A stretch of 64,000 bases of DNA from an uncultured Eubacteriales bacterium (GTDB taxonomy: Bacteria > Bacillota > Clostridia > Christensenellales > CAG-138). The stretch is from contig CADBYI010000001.1 in the NCBI GenBank assembly GCA_902798825.1, positions 19,999-83,998 of the forward strand. Reading direction: 5' to 3'. The notes under the pieces are model-generated. The model was not told where the DNA came from and searched no databases. It was given only the letters and a program-made list of their open reading frames with translations. Position 1 is the first letter of the stretch, and each line of letters starts with the position of its first letter. Positions 1 to 8,195 of this stretch are shown piece after piece. The translations under genes and the position numbers were made by a program.

Positions 1-525
1 GCACAGCCGCAAAGAGGGGCACCGGGGCGGGCGCTCGTCGAGCAGGAGCCGCAGCACGTCCGCCGCCTGGTCATACTCCTTCTCCAGCAGCAGCTCTGAA
101 AAGGCCTCCTCCACGCACAGCCGCCAAAAGAGCAGGGTCTCGGGCATCCGAAAGCGCAAAAAACCCTCCAGGCACAGCTTGCCCTCCGCCTGCAGATAGT
201 CGCTCAGCCGCTGGACGGTCTCGGACATATCCTCCTGCTGACGGGCCGCGTCCACCGCCCGGACCAGCACCTTCTGCCGATCCTCCCGGACCAGGGGCGT
301 TTCGTCCGCCATGGCCGCCGCCTCGAAGGGCACGAGATCGTGGAGGAGCACCCGGCCCAAAGCCTGGGACAGGGCCTGCAGCCCCTGCCGCCCCTCCATG
401 CGCACGCCCACGCCCCCCGGGGCCGCCGAAAGGGTATAGGGCGCCCCGCTTTCCCGCAGGTGGGCATGGAGCAGCGCTTCCAAATCCACGTCGTATTCCA
501 TTGTCTGAATGATCCAGGAGGACAC
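1..525 (-). CDS. YtxC-like putative sporulation protein (3' part cut off)
   Basis: The frame is open from the window edge to a GTG at 523-525, giving 175 codons; the C-terminus lies outside. The GTG is chosen because GGAAAGG sits about 7 bases upstream, whereas the ATG at 501 has no ribosome binding site. The visible C-terminal part, with an EGFLRFRM stretch followed by LLEKEYDQAADVLRLLL and a short DERPP segment, resembles the YtxC family of Firmicutes, which carries a conserved K-E-Y motif followed by a helix before its end. The role of YtxC is poorly known and its link to sporulation is family knowledge. The similarity is recalled, not computed, so a generic hypothetical protein is the alternative. 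Confidence 0.55.
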   Translation of the reverse strand, partial: MSSWIIQTMEYDVDLEALLHAHLRESGAPYTLSAAPGGVGVRMEGRQGLQALSQALGRVLLHDLVPFEAAAMADETPLVREDRQKVLVRAVDAARQQEDMSETVQRLSDYLQAEGKLCLEGFLRFRMPETLLFWRLCVEEAFSELLLEKEYDQAADVLRLLLDERPPRCPSLRLC

Positions 526-689
526 CGCTTTTCCTTTCCGATGAAACGCTTTCCCTTCATCCTATGTGGGTCGGTGTCTATTGTGTGCCGAAAATCCATC
601 TCTATTCTTTTTTTGACCCGGCGCCCCCGGGCTCTGCGACGCAAGGGGATTTTTTGGCATCGGAGAGGAGATGCGGGCGACGAGGGACC

Positions 690-725
690 TCCTTTAAGTT
701 TTTCTTAAGGAAACCATGCTACAGT
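690..725 (+). promoter_or_regulatory. Candidate promoter with response-regulator-like repeat
   Basis: An extended -10 (TGC then TACAGT, 717-725) lies 28 bases before the adaptor gene start. The -35 region is poor. In its place are TTTAAG (693-698) and CTTAAG (704-709), eleven bases apart, with a 5-base T/C spacer. Repeats at one helical turn are typical binding sites of OmpR/PhoB-family regulators that activate promoters with weak -35 elements. No such regulator gene is in the window, so this assignment is inference. The rest of 526-753 holds no gene. Confidence 0.4.
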
Positions 726-753
726 GGCTTCAAATCATGGGGTAGGAGTGTAT

Positions 754-2400
754 ATGGCCAATTCCAGGAAAAAGAACAGAAGAAGAAAGACCCTGTCCAC
801 CGTGCTCGTCCTGCTGGCGGTCCTGATCGCCGGGGCCGCCGTGGGCGTGAAGCTCCTGCGGCAGCGGGTCACGGCGGCCTATGGGACCAAGAACAGCGAC
901 AAGGCCCAGGAGGCCAAGGTGACCGTGGGCAGCATCAGCACCACCATCTCGGGCACCGGCACCCTGTCCGCCCAGGAGACGGAATCGGTGTCGCTGCCGG
1001 CCAGCGTGCTTCTTCGCTCCCTGTGCGTGGCGGAGGGGGACACCGTGGCGGAGGGGGACGTGCTGGCCTATCTGGACCTTACCTCCATCATGACGGCCAT
1101 GAACGAGCTTCAGACCCAGCTGGAGGAGCTGGACGACGACATCGCCGCCGCCGCCAAGGAGACCGTGGACAGCGTGATCAAGTCCACGGTGACGGGCCGG
1201 GTGAAGGCCGTCTACTGCGAGAACGGCGATTCGGTCCTGTCCGTCATGTACGAGCACGGGGCGTTGATGACCCTGTCGCTGGACGGGTATATGGCGGTGA
1301 ACGTCCCGGCACAGGACGTGGCCGCCGGGGACCAGGTCACCGTGACCCTGTCCGACGGGTCGGCTTACCCCGGCACGGTGGACCAGGTTCAGGGGGAGGC
1401 GGCGGTGGTGCTCCTCACCGACGACAAGCCCCTGCTGGGGGACAATGCTGTGGTGACGGACGCGGCGGGCCGGGAGCTGGGGACAGGGACCCTGTATATC
1501 CATCAGCCCCTGAACGTCACCGGCTACGCGGGCCGGGTGAGCCGGCTGTCCGTGGCGGAGAACGCCGCCGTCACCAAGAATCGCACCCTGATGTATCTTA
1601 GCGACACCACCTTTACCGCCAACTACGACGCCCTGCTGCAGCAGCGGCAGCAGGTGGCGGAGGACTTGAACGAGCTCATCTCCCTGTACCGGACCGGCGT
1701 GGTGCTGGCGCCCCTGGCCGGCAAGATGGAATCCGTCCTGGAGGAGATGGAGACGGTGGAGGGGGAGGAAGCGGCGGACGAATGGACCTTCGCCGTGATC
1801 CGGCCCCAGGAGAAGATGATCGTCACCGCCTCCATCGACGAGTCGGATATCCTGTCCGTGGAGCTGGGGCAAACGGCCTCCGTCACCATCTCCTCCATCA
1901 GCGACGACCCCTTCACCGGGGAGGTGACCGCCATGGAGAAGACGGGCACCAGCACCAGCGGCGTCACCGGCTATTCGGTGGAGGTGACGCTAAGCAGGAC
2001 CGAGCAGATGCTGCCCCGGATGTCCGCCACCGTGGCCATCCGCATCGAGGGCGTGGACGACGCCCTGCTGCTGCCCGAAGGCGCCGTGACCAGGACCAGG
2101 ACCTCCGCCTATGTCTACACCGCCGTCAACGAGACCTCCGGCGAGCTGGAGGGCATGGTGGAGGTGAAGACGGGCCTGGACGGCGGCGGCTACATCGAGA
2201 TCACCCAGGGGCTCAAGGAGGGCGACACGGTCTACTATACCCAGAAGCAGACCAACGACTTCAACAACTTTATGGGCGGCTTCGGCGGCACCGGCAATTG
2301 GTCCGGCAACAACGGCGGCACCGGCAGCAACCGGCCCGGCGGCAACGGCTCCGGCAGCAATCGACCCCGCCGCAGCGGCACCGGCTCCAACGGAGGCTGA
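754..2400 (+). CDS. Efflux RND/ABC periplasmic-type adaptor subunit (MacA/HlyD-like)
   Basis: This is a 548-residue membrane fusion protein expected to be anchored outside the membrane as the adaptor of the ABC exporter encoded next to it. The start at ATG 754 follows GGTAGGAG; a basic stretch (KKNRRRK) then a single hydrophobic helix at about residues 13-32 form a signal anchor. Biotinyl-lipoyl-like halves with a coiled-coil insert (about 110-320) are followed by a beta-barrel region. The last 45 residues are a Gly/Asn/Ser/Arg-rich low-complexity tail, unusual for the family. It is paralogous to the larger adaptor at 4379: both share a Y(I/V)H..LN..GY.G block and a C-terminal (Y/V)EI..GL..GD block. 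It is first gene of a four-gene operon. The substrate is unknown. Confidence 0.85.
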   Translation: MANSRKKNRRRKTLSTVLVLLAVLIAGAAVGVKLLRQRVTAAYGTKNSDKAQEAKVTVGSISTTISGTGTLSAQETESVSLPASVLLRSLCVAEGDTVAEGDVLAYLDLTSIMTAMNELQTQLEELDDDIAAAAKETVDSVIKSTVTGRVKAVYCENGDSVLSVMYEHGALMTLSLDGYMAVNVPAQDVAAGDQVTVTLSDGSAYPGTVDQVQGEAAVVLLTDDKPLLGDNAVVTDAAGRELGTGTLYIHQPLNVTGYAGRVSRLSVAENAAVTKNRTLMYLSDTTFTANYDALLQQRQQVAEDLNELISLYRTGVVLAPLAGKMESVLEEMETVEGEEAADEWTFAVIRPQEKMIVTASIDESDILSVELGQTASVTISSISDDPFTGEVTAMEKTGTSTSGVTGYSVEVTLSRTEQMLPRMSATVAIRIEGVDDALLLPEGAVTRTRTSAYVYTAVNETSGELEGMVEVKTGLDGGGYIEITQGLKEGDTVYYTQKQTNDFNNFMGGFGGTGNWSGNNGGTGSNRPGGNGSGSNRPRRSGTGSNGG

Positions 2401-2465
2401 TGTGAAGAACAGGATGTTTCACATCTGTAATGTATGCCTTTGCTGCGAAACGGCGCAGCAATTTT
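2399..2465 (+). other. Two intercistronic hairpins, second terminator-like
   Basis: In the 110-base gap after the first adaptor gene, GATGTGAA (2399-2406) can pair with TTCACATC (2418-2425). TTGCTGCG (2440-2447) can pair with CGCAGCAA (2454-2461), and a TTTT run follows. These could partly terminate or process the transcript so that adaptor and ABC genes are made in different amounts. Confidence 0.45.
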
Positions 2466-2510
2466 GCAGGCAAAACCGGCAAAATCACTAGAAGAGGAAT
2501 CGGAATAAAC

Positions 2511-3182
2511 ATGATCGTTTTGAAGGACGTCTGCAAGACCTACCAGGTGGGCGACGAGATCGTGCGGGCCCTGGACCACGCCAGTTTGACGGTGGAGGAC
2601 GGGGAGTTCGTCAGCATCATCGGCCCCAGCGGCAGCGGCAAATCCACCATGATGAACATCATCGGTTGCCTCGACACGGCGGACAGCGGGGCGTATCTGC
2701 TGGACGACATCCCCATCGAGGACTATTCCGAAAACGAGCTGGCCCAGATCCGCAGCCGCAAGATCGGCTTCGTGTTCCAAAGCTTCAACCTGATCCCCCA
2801 GCTCACCGCCGCGGAGAACGTGGAGCTGCCCCTGATCTATCAGCGGGTGCGCCGGGCGGAGCGCCATCGCCGGGTCAGCGAGGCATTGGAGCGGGTCCAG
2901 CTCACGGGCCGCATGCACCATCTGCCCTCGGAGCTGTCCGGCGGTCAGCAGCAGCGGGTGGCCATCGCCCGGGCCATCGCCGCCCATCCCTCCCTGATTT
3001 TGGCGGACGAGCCCACGGGCAATTTGGACTCCCATACGGGCCGGGACATCATGGACATCTTTCATGAGCTCCACGAGGGGGGCAACACCATCGTGCTCAT
3101 CACCCACGACGATTCGGTGGCCCGCCAGGCCCAGCGGAGCATCCATATCCTGGACGGCCGGGTGCGGGAGGTGGCCCCATGA
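2511..3182 (+). CDS. ABC exporter ATP-binding protein (MacB/LolD type)
   Basis: The protein has 223 residues, the normal size for a stand-alone MacB-family ATPase. Visible motifs are Walker [10 protein letters not shown] (about residues 39-47), Q-loop VFQSFN, signature LSGGQQQR, Walker B LILADEP and the switch histidine in ITHD. The start at 2511 is used because the frame aligns with family N-termini ([11 protein letters not shown]) and AGAGGAAT lies upstream; earlier in-frame codons are non-conserved. Its stop overlaps the permease start by four bases (ATGA), indicating translational coupling. It should power the mechanotransmission exporter formed with the following permease and the flanking adaptors. 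The substrate cannot be told from sequence; drugs, peptides and lipoproteins are all known for the family. Confidence 0.93.
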   Translation: MIVLKDVCKTYQVGDEIVRALDHASLTVEDGEFVSIIGPSGSGKSTMMNIIGCLDTADSGAYLLDDIPIEDYSENELAQIRSRKIGFVFQSFNLIPQLTAAENVELPLIYQRVRRAERHRRVSEALERVQLTGRMHHLPSELSGGQQQRVAIARAIAAHPSLILADEPTGNLDSHTGRDIMDIFHELHEGGNTIVLITHDDSVARQAQRSIHILDGRVREVAP

Positions 3183-4369
3183 TCCAATCCGTTCGCATGG
3201 CCATCAAGTCCATCTCCGGCAACAAGATGCGGGCCTTCCTCACCATGCTGGGCATCATCATCGGCGTCATGGCCCTGGTGATCCTGGTGAGCCTGGTCAG
3301 CGGCGCCACGGGGAACGTGACCGACACCATCGCCCGGCTGGGGAGCGACCAGATCACCGTCCGCATTTCGGACAACAAGGGGGCTCCCGTCACCATCGGC
3401 GATCTGTCCGCCTGGATGGAGGAGGAGACCTTCGGCCGCATCGCCCCCGTCGCCTCGGAGAGCGTCATGGCCAAATACGGCACCGAGACCGGTACCATGA
3501 CCGTCTACGGCACCACCGCCCCCTATAAGGACATCCAAAAGCTCAGCGTGCTGGTGGGCCGGTTCCTCAAGACGGCGGACGAGGAAAACGTGTCCTTCGT
3601 CTGCGTGGTCAACGAGACCGCCGCCACGGAGCTGGTGGGGTATGCGGATTGCCTGGGGGAGGACATCCACCTGAACGGCCAGCGCTTTCGGGTGGTGGGC
3701 GTGCTGAAGGACGACGACACCTCCCTGACCAGCGTGTTCCGCAGCGGGTCCATGGTGGCCTATATTCCCCATGCTGCCCTCGTCCGCCTGAGCGCCAGCG
3801 TCACAAGGGAGATCACCTCCTTCTATGTCAGCGCCGCGGCGGACGGCACGGTGGACGCTGCCAAGGAGCGGTTGACCGAGATACTGAAGGAGCGCTTCGA
3901 TCAGGACGAGGACGCCTTCACCGTGTCCTCCCAGAACGCCCTGGAGAGCGCTATGAGCAGCGTCACCTCCATTCTGGCCGTGCTCCTGGGGGGCATCGCT
4001 GCCATCTCCCTGGTGGTGGGCGGCATCGGCATCATGAACATCATGCTGGTCACCGTCACGGAGCGGACGAGGGAGATCGGCATCCGCAAGGCCATCGGGG
4101 CCAGCCGAGGCATGATTTTGACCCAGTTCCTGGTGGAGGCGGTGGTCATCTGTATGCTGGGCTGTGCCCTGGGCATCCTGGGCTCCTGGGGGGTGCTGCG
4201 GCTCATCACCACGGTGGTGTCAGGCCTTAGCATCAGCTTTCAGATGTCCGGCGGCGTGGTGCTCATCGCCGTGCTGTTCTGCTTCTTCATCGGCATCGTG
4301 TTCGGCCTGTATCCGGCCAACAAGGCGGCCCGCATGGCGCCCATCGACGCCCTGCACTACGGCGGCTGA
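3179..4369 (+). CDS. ABC exporter permease (MacB FtsX-like)
   Basis: A 396-residue membrane protein with the MacB layout: one N-terminal helix (about 18-42), a large extracytoplasmic MacB_PCD domain (about 45-250), then three helices near 262-292, 310-335 and 350-378 carrying the FtsX signature (GIGIMNIMLVTVTERTREIGIRKA). It overlaps the ATPase gene by four bases and is followed after nine bases by a second adaptor gene. It would form the dimeric transmembrane part of the exporter. All parts are intact. Confidence 0.93.
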   Translation: MIQSVRMAIKSISGNKMRAFLTMLGIIIGVMALVILVSLVSGATGNVTDTIARLGSDQITVRISDNKGAPVTIGDLSAWMEEETFGRIAPVASESVMAKYGTETGTMTVYGTTAPYKDIQKLSVLVGRFLKTADEENVSFVCVVNETAATELVGYADCLGEDIHLNGQRFRVVGVLKDDDTSLTSVFRSGSMVAYIPHAALVRLSASVTREITSFYVSAAADGTVDAAKERLTEILKERFDQDEDAFTVSSQNALESAMSSVTSILAVLLGGIAAISLVVGGIGIMNIMLVTVTERTREIGIRKAIGASRGMILTQFLVEAVVICMLGCALGILGSWGVLRLITTVVSGLSISFQMSGGVVLIAVLFCFFIGIVFGLYPANKAARMAPIDALHYGG

Positions 4370-4378
4370 GGAGGGCAT

Positions 4379-6997
4379 ATGAGATTCAAACGATTCATCT
4401 ATTCCGTGTTGCTGATCCTGTTCGTCCTGGTTGTTTTGGGGGACCTGGGATTGTGGTTCCTGGTGCCCGAGGCCCAGACCCTTCGGGAGGACGCCGACGT
4501 TTCCTTTGCAACCTGGGAGGGCAAGGGCCTTCCGGAAGACGCAGATTTTGCCGGGGACGGCAGCCGGCAGGAGGGCGCAGCGGCGGCCAAAGACGGCGGC
4601 TTCCCACGGGAGCGGACCACTACGGACGGTGGGGAGACGGGCGAGGGCGAAGGCACCCGCCGGCCCGGGCGGACCCGATCCGAAGGGGCGGCCGACACCG
4701 TCGAGGGGACCGAGACGGAAGAAACGGCCACCTGGTTCTCGTCCCTGGTGACGAAGCTGAATGCGTATCTGCCCCTTTCCGAGCTTCAACCCATACAACA
4801 GGCGGTGGCCCCCTATCGGCTGTATATCCTGATCGGCGGGGCCCTGGGCATGATCCTCTGCATCGTCAGGCTGGCGTTCCTGAACCGGAGCATCCGCCGA
4901 CAGGAGGCGGAAAACCCCACCGCCTCCCGGCGGGTGGCCCTCTGGCCCGCGGCGCTGCTGCTGCTTGGCGCGCTGGTGCTGGTGGTGCTCCTGTTCCCGG
5001 TGGACGAGGAGGAAGCTGAGGAGGGGGCCGTGACCAACGAGCGGGTCCTTTCGGGAAAGGTGGAGGAAAAGACCCTGACCAGCCTCATCCAAACCGCCGG
5101 CTCCCTGGAGGAGCAGGAGGCGGAGGAGCTGACCGTTCCCGCCTCCGTCACCGTCGCTTCCGTCTGCGTGCAGAACGGGGACGCCGTCACCGCCGGCCAG
5201 ATCGTGGCCCTGGCGGACAGGGCCTCCGTCATGCAGGCCATCGCCGCTGTCCATGAGGTGCTGGCGGATATCGACGGCCAGCTGCAGGCGGCCCACTACA
5301 CCAAGGGGGACACCTCCCTCGCCGCCCCCGTGGCGGGCACCGTAAAGGCGGTCTACGCCCAGGTGGGCGAAAGGGCCATGGACGTGATGCAGGATCACGG
5401 GTCGCTGATGCTCCTTAGCCTGGACGGGCGCATGGCGGTGCAGATCCCTGCGGCGGAGGGCCTGACCATCGGCAGCGACCTTGTCGTCACCCTGCCCGAC
5501 GGCGTCGAACTGCCCGGAGAGGTATCCTTTTTGGAGGAGGGGGTGGCCACCGTGACCGTGGCGGACCAGGGCTACGCCATCGGGGCCCAGGTCTTTGTGA
5601 AAACGGCGGACGGCGCCCTGCTGGGCAGCGGCCCCCTGTACGTCCACAAGGCCCTGAACATCATGGGGTATCTGGGCACCATCACCCATATATATCGCAG
5701 CGAGGGGAGCCTCGCCTATGCCAACCAGGCCCTCATCGGCCTTGCGGACACGGCGGATTTGACCGAGTACACCGCCCTGCTCCAGCAGCGGGCGGAATAT
5801 GAGGGGGAGCTCAAGACCCTGTTCGAGCTTTACCAAACGGGCTATATCCATGCCCCCTGCGACGGGGTGGTGGAGGGCCTGTCGGAGGACCTTGCCTATG
5901 TGCCCCTCGCTCAGATGGTGGCCGGGCTTTCGGTGCGCCATCTGGCGGCCAGCCCCGCCGACGCGGACGCCGCCGCGTTCACGAATTATTTGGCCCAGGT
6001 GACGGGCCGGGACGGAAACACCCTTGAACTGGAGAAGGTGGGCCAGGTGGACCTGACGGACTATTCCGCCCTGCCCGCCCCCTCCGGGGCCATGGAGGGC
6101 CGCTATACGATCCCCGGCTCGGCGCCGATCTATCGCCTGGGCGGCGGCTGGAACCAGATCACCGCCGAGGACATCCTGCCGGGGGACAGGGTGCTGTTCA
6201 CCTTCGATTCCAACGGGAGTTTGGTTTGGATGATCGTGGCCCATACCTCCGCCAGCGCCACCCCCACCCCTGCGCCAACGGCCACGCCCGCCCCCACGGC
6301 CGCCCCCACCCCTGACGCCGGGTCAAGGGACGGGGCGGAGGGATCTCCCCAGCCCGGGGATAGCGGCGAGGCCTCCGACGGAGAGGATGCCCAGACCCAT
6401 GGCACCGGCGGGCGCACCGGCGGCCGAGGCGGCATCAGCTTTCGGATCCCCTCCGGGTCCGGCAGCAGCGCCGCCGCCAAGAAACCCGCCTATACCATCG
6501 CCCAGCAGACGCTGTGTACCGTGACCCCCCAGGAGAAGATGCACATGGTGGTGGCCGTGGACGAGCTGGACGTGCTGGCCCTGTCCCTGGGCCAGGAGGC
6601 GGAGCTGTATCTGAACGCCTTTCCCGCCACGGTCTTTTCCGCCACAATCACCAAGATCGACACCGAGGGGGAGAACAGCGGCGGCAACACCAAGTATTCC
6701 GTCACGCTGGCCCTGGATCGGCAGATGCAGCTGTATCCCGGCATGAACGGCACGGCCTGCTTCCCCCGCCGGACGGGGGCGGCGGTGCCCACGGTGCCCC
6801 TGGTGGCGCTGGAGGAGGAGGGGAATCGGACCCTGATCTACACGGCGTACGACGAGGAAACGGACGCGCTCCTGTCCCCCGTGGAGGTACAGACGGGCCT
6901 CTCCAACGGCACGGATGTGGAGATCGCCGCCGGCCTCTCCCCGGGTGACGCCTATTGGTACCGCTACGCCGACGCCATTTCCTATGTGACAGAATAA
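4379..6997 (+). CDS. Large HlyD-family adaptor with extra membrane helices
   Basis: This 872-residue protein starts at ATG 4379 after GGAGGGC. Residues 5-28 form a first helix, then comes an acidic and arginine-rich linker of about 110 residues, two more helices (about 145-170 and 190-212), and only then the adaptor body. The body matches the 754-2400 protein in block order, but it has a large insertion with a Pro/Thr/Ala/Gly-rich stretch near residues 620-700. Family adaptors are normally 350-550 residues with one helix, so this is an extended paralog. It closes the operon and is followed by a clear terminator. It may replace or complement the first adaptor in the exporter; this is inference. 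Confidence 0.8.
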   Translation: MRFKRFIYSVLLILFVLVVLGDLGLWFLVPEAQTLREDADVSFATWEGKGLPEDADFAGDGSRQEGAAAAKDGGFPRERTTTDGGETGEGEGTRRPGRTRSEGAADTVEGTETEETATWFSSLVTKLNAYLPLSELQPIQQAVAPYRLYILIGGALGMILCIVRLAFLNRSIRRQEAENPTASRRVALWPAALLLLGALVLVVLLFPVDEEEAEEGAVTNERVLSGKVEEKTLTSLIQTAGSLEEQEAEELTVPASVTVASVCVQNGDAVTAGQIVALADRASVMQAIAAVHEVLADIDGQLQAAHYTKGDTSLAAPVAGTVKAVYAQVGERAMDVMQDHGSLMLLSLDGRMAVQIPAAEGLTIGSDLVVTLPDGVELPGEVSFLEEGVATVTVADQGYAIGAQVFVKTADGALLGSGPLYVHKALNIMGYLGTITHIYRSEGSLAYANQALIGLADTADLTEYTALLQQRAEYEGELKTLFELYQTGYIHAPCDGVVEGLSEDLAYVPLAQMVAGLSVRHLAASPADADAAAFTNYLAQVTGRDGNTLELEKVGQVDLTDYSALPAPSGAMEGRYTIPGSAPIYRLGGGWNQITAEDILPGDRVLFTFDSNGSLVWMIVAHTSASATPTPAPTATPAPTAAPTPDAGSRDGAEGSPQPGDSGEASDGEDAQTHGTGGRTGGRGGISFRIPSGSGSSAAAKKPAYTIAQQTLCTVTPQEKMHMVVAVDELDVLALSLGQEAELYLNAFPATVFSATITKIDTEGENSGGNTKYSVTLALDRQMQLYPGMNGTACFPRRTGAAVPTVPLVALEEEGNRTLIYTAYDEETDALLSPVEVQTGLSNGTDVEIAAGLSPGDAYWYRYADAISYVTE

Positions 6998-7003
6998 GCA
7001 TGA

Positions 7004-7034
7004 GCTCGCCGAACATCCTTCGGCGGGCTTTTTT
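7004..7034 (+). terminator. Rho-independent terminator of the efflux operon
   Basis: GCTCGCCGA (7004-7012) pairs with TCGGCGGGC (7020-7028), with one G-T wobble and a 7-base loop, and is followed by six T. Confidence 0.9.
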
Positions 7035-7046
7035 CTTGCGCCGCCG

Positions 7047-7075
7047 TTGCAAAGCGGCGGAAAGTGTGCGACAAT
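7047..7075 (+). promoter_or_regulatory. Candidate promoter for the methyltransferase gene
   Basis: TTGCAA (7047-7052), a 17-base spacer and GACAAT (7070-7075) precede the gene at 7106. Four of six bases match in each box. Confidence 0.4.
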
Positions 7076-7105
7076 ATATACAAATTCAGAGGGGCAGGAG
7101 GGTCT

Positions 7106-7777
7106 ATGACGAGAAAGCTGTTCGTTCAGGCCATGACAAAGTTCCTGTTGGGCGTTGCGGCGGTGGGACTGCTGATCTTTCTGCCCGCCGGCACGCTCCG
7201 CTTTTCACAGGGCTGGCTGCTGATGGGGGTCCTGTTCGTGCCCATGTTTTTGGCCGGCCTTTTTCTGATGGCGCGGGACCCGGACCGGCTCCGGCGACGG
7301 CTGGACGCCCGGGAGAAGGAGATGACCCAAAGGAGCGTGCTGCTCCTCTCGGGCCTCATGTTCATCGCTGCCTTCCTGCTGGCGGGTTTGAGCTTCCGGT
7401 TCGGGTGGCTTCGGTTTCCCTACTGGGTCAGCGTCCTGGGGACCGTCCTCTTTCTGCTGGGATACGGGCTCTACGCCCTCGTGCTGAAGGAGAACGCGTA
7501 TCTGGCCCGAACGGTGAAGGTGGAGGCGGGGCAGAAGCTGGTGGACACGGGGCTCTACGGCCTGGTCCGCCACCCCATGTACGCCGCCACGCTCCTGCTG
7601 TTTTTGTCCATGCCCCTGATTTTGGGGTCCCTGCTCTCCTTCCTCATCATGCTGGCGTACCCCTGTCTCCTCGTTCGCCGCATCCGAAACGAGGAGGAGG
7701 TGCTCCTTCGGGAGTTGCCTGGCTATGAGGCGTATCGAAGGCGGGTCCGCTGGCGGCTGATCCCCTTCCTGTGGTGA
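7106..7777 (+). CDS. Isoprenylcysteine carboxyl methyltransferase-like membrane protein
   Basis: A 223-residue protein with about four to five hydrophobic helices and the C-terminal motif region GLYGLVRHPMYAA followed by RIRNEEEVLLRELPGYEAYRRRVRWRLIPF, diagnostic of the ICMT/PEMT (NnrU-like) superfamily that binds S-adenosylmethionine between the last helices. The ATG at 7106 is preferred over an upstream in-frame start because GGCAGGAGGG is correctly spaced. Bacterial members rarely methylate isoprenylcysteine; the substrate is unknown and may be a lipid or small molecule. It is 13 bases ahead of the next gene. Confidence 0.8.
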   Translation: MTRKLFVQAMTKFLLGVAAVGLLIFLPAGTLRFSQGWLLMGVLFVPMFLAGLFLMARDPDRLRRRLDAREKEMTQRSVLLLSGLMFIAAFLLAGLSFRFGWLRFPYWVSVLGTVLFLLGYGLYALVLKENAYLARTVKVEAGQKLVDTGLYGLVRHPMYAATLLLFLSMPLILGSLLSFLIMLAYPCLLVRRIRNEEEVLLRELPGYEAYRRRVRWRLIPFLW

Positions 7778-7790
7778 AAAGGAGGACGGC

Positions 7791-8195
7791 ATGACCATAC
7801 GGGACATCTTTTTGGACGGAAATTACAACTGCGCCGAGGCGGTGCTGCTGTGGGCCGACGAGCGATATCATCTGGGCATCGCCCCGGAGGATGTGCGCCT
7901 GGTCAGCGGCTTTGGCGGCGGCCTAGGCTCCGGGGAGAACTGCGGCGCATTGCTGGGGGCCCTGGCGGCCCTGTCGAAGGTCCTGGTGAAGGACAAGGCC
8001 CATGAAACCCCCGGCTTTCGGGAGGCCTGCGCCTATCTGGTGAGCCGGTTTCGAGAGGACCTGGGCACCATCGAGTGTACAGAGCTGAAAGAAAAATACC
8101 GTCGGCCCGACGTGCGCTGCTTCTATGTGGTGGAACGGGCGGCGGCGGTGCTGGACGAAACCATGGAAGATTTGGAGGAAACGAACCATGACTGA
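7791..8195 (+). CDS. C_GCAxxG_C_C family putative redox protein
   Basis: The 134-residue protein carries the cysteine pattern of this family: an early NCAEAV, a central GSGENCGALLGALAAL block, then EACAYL, IECTEL and VRCFYV. The family is named after this spacing and is thought to be redox-active or metal-binding, but no reaction is established. The ATG at 7791 follows AAAAGGAGG. Its 3' end overlaps the next gene by eight bases, so the two are probably translationally coupled. Confidence 0.82.
   Translation: MTIRDIFLDGNYNCAEAVLLWADERYHLGIAPEDVRLVSGFGGGLGSGENCGALLGALAALSKVLVKDKAHETPGFREACAYLVSRFREDLGTIECTELKEKYRRPDVRCFYVVERAAAVLDETMEDLEETNHD

Noticed and set aside
204..708. Open frames on both strands overlapping the start of the YtxC-like gene
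   Set aside because: Arg/Pro-rich or atypical composition; the edge-open minus frame gives the only family-like protein.
2399..2465. Operon end inside the efflux cluster
   Set aside because: The hairpins are followed by only a short T run and the downstream genes form one functional exporter, so they were called intercistronic structures instead of a true terminator.
4220..6244. Long minus-strand open frame opposite the adaptor genes
   Set aside because: GC-rich third positions leave few stop codons; the translation is His/Gly/Gln-rich without domain patterns or a ribosome binding site. It is a shadow of the plus-strand gene.
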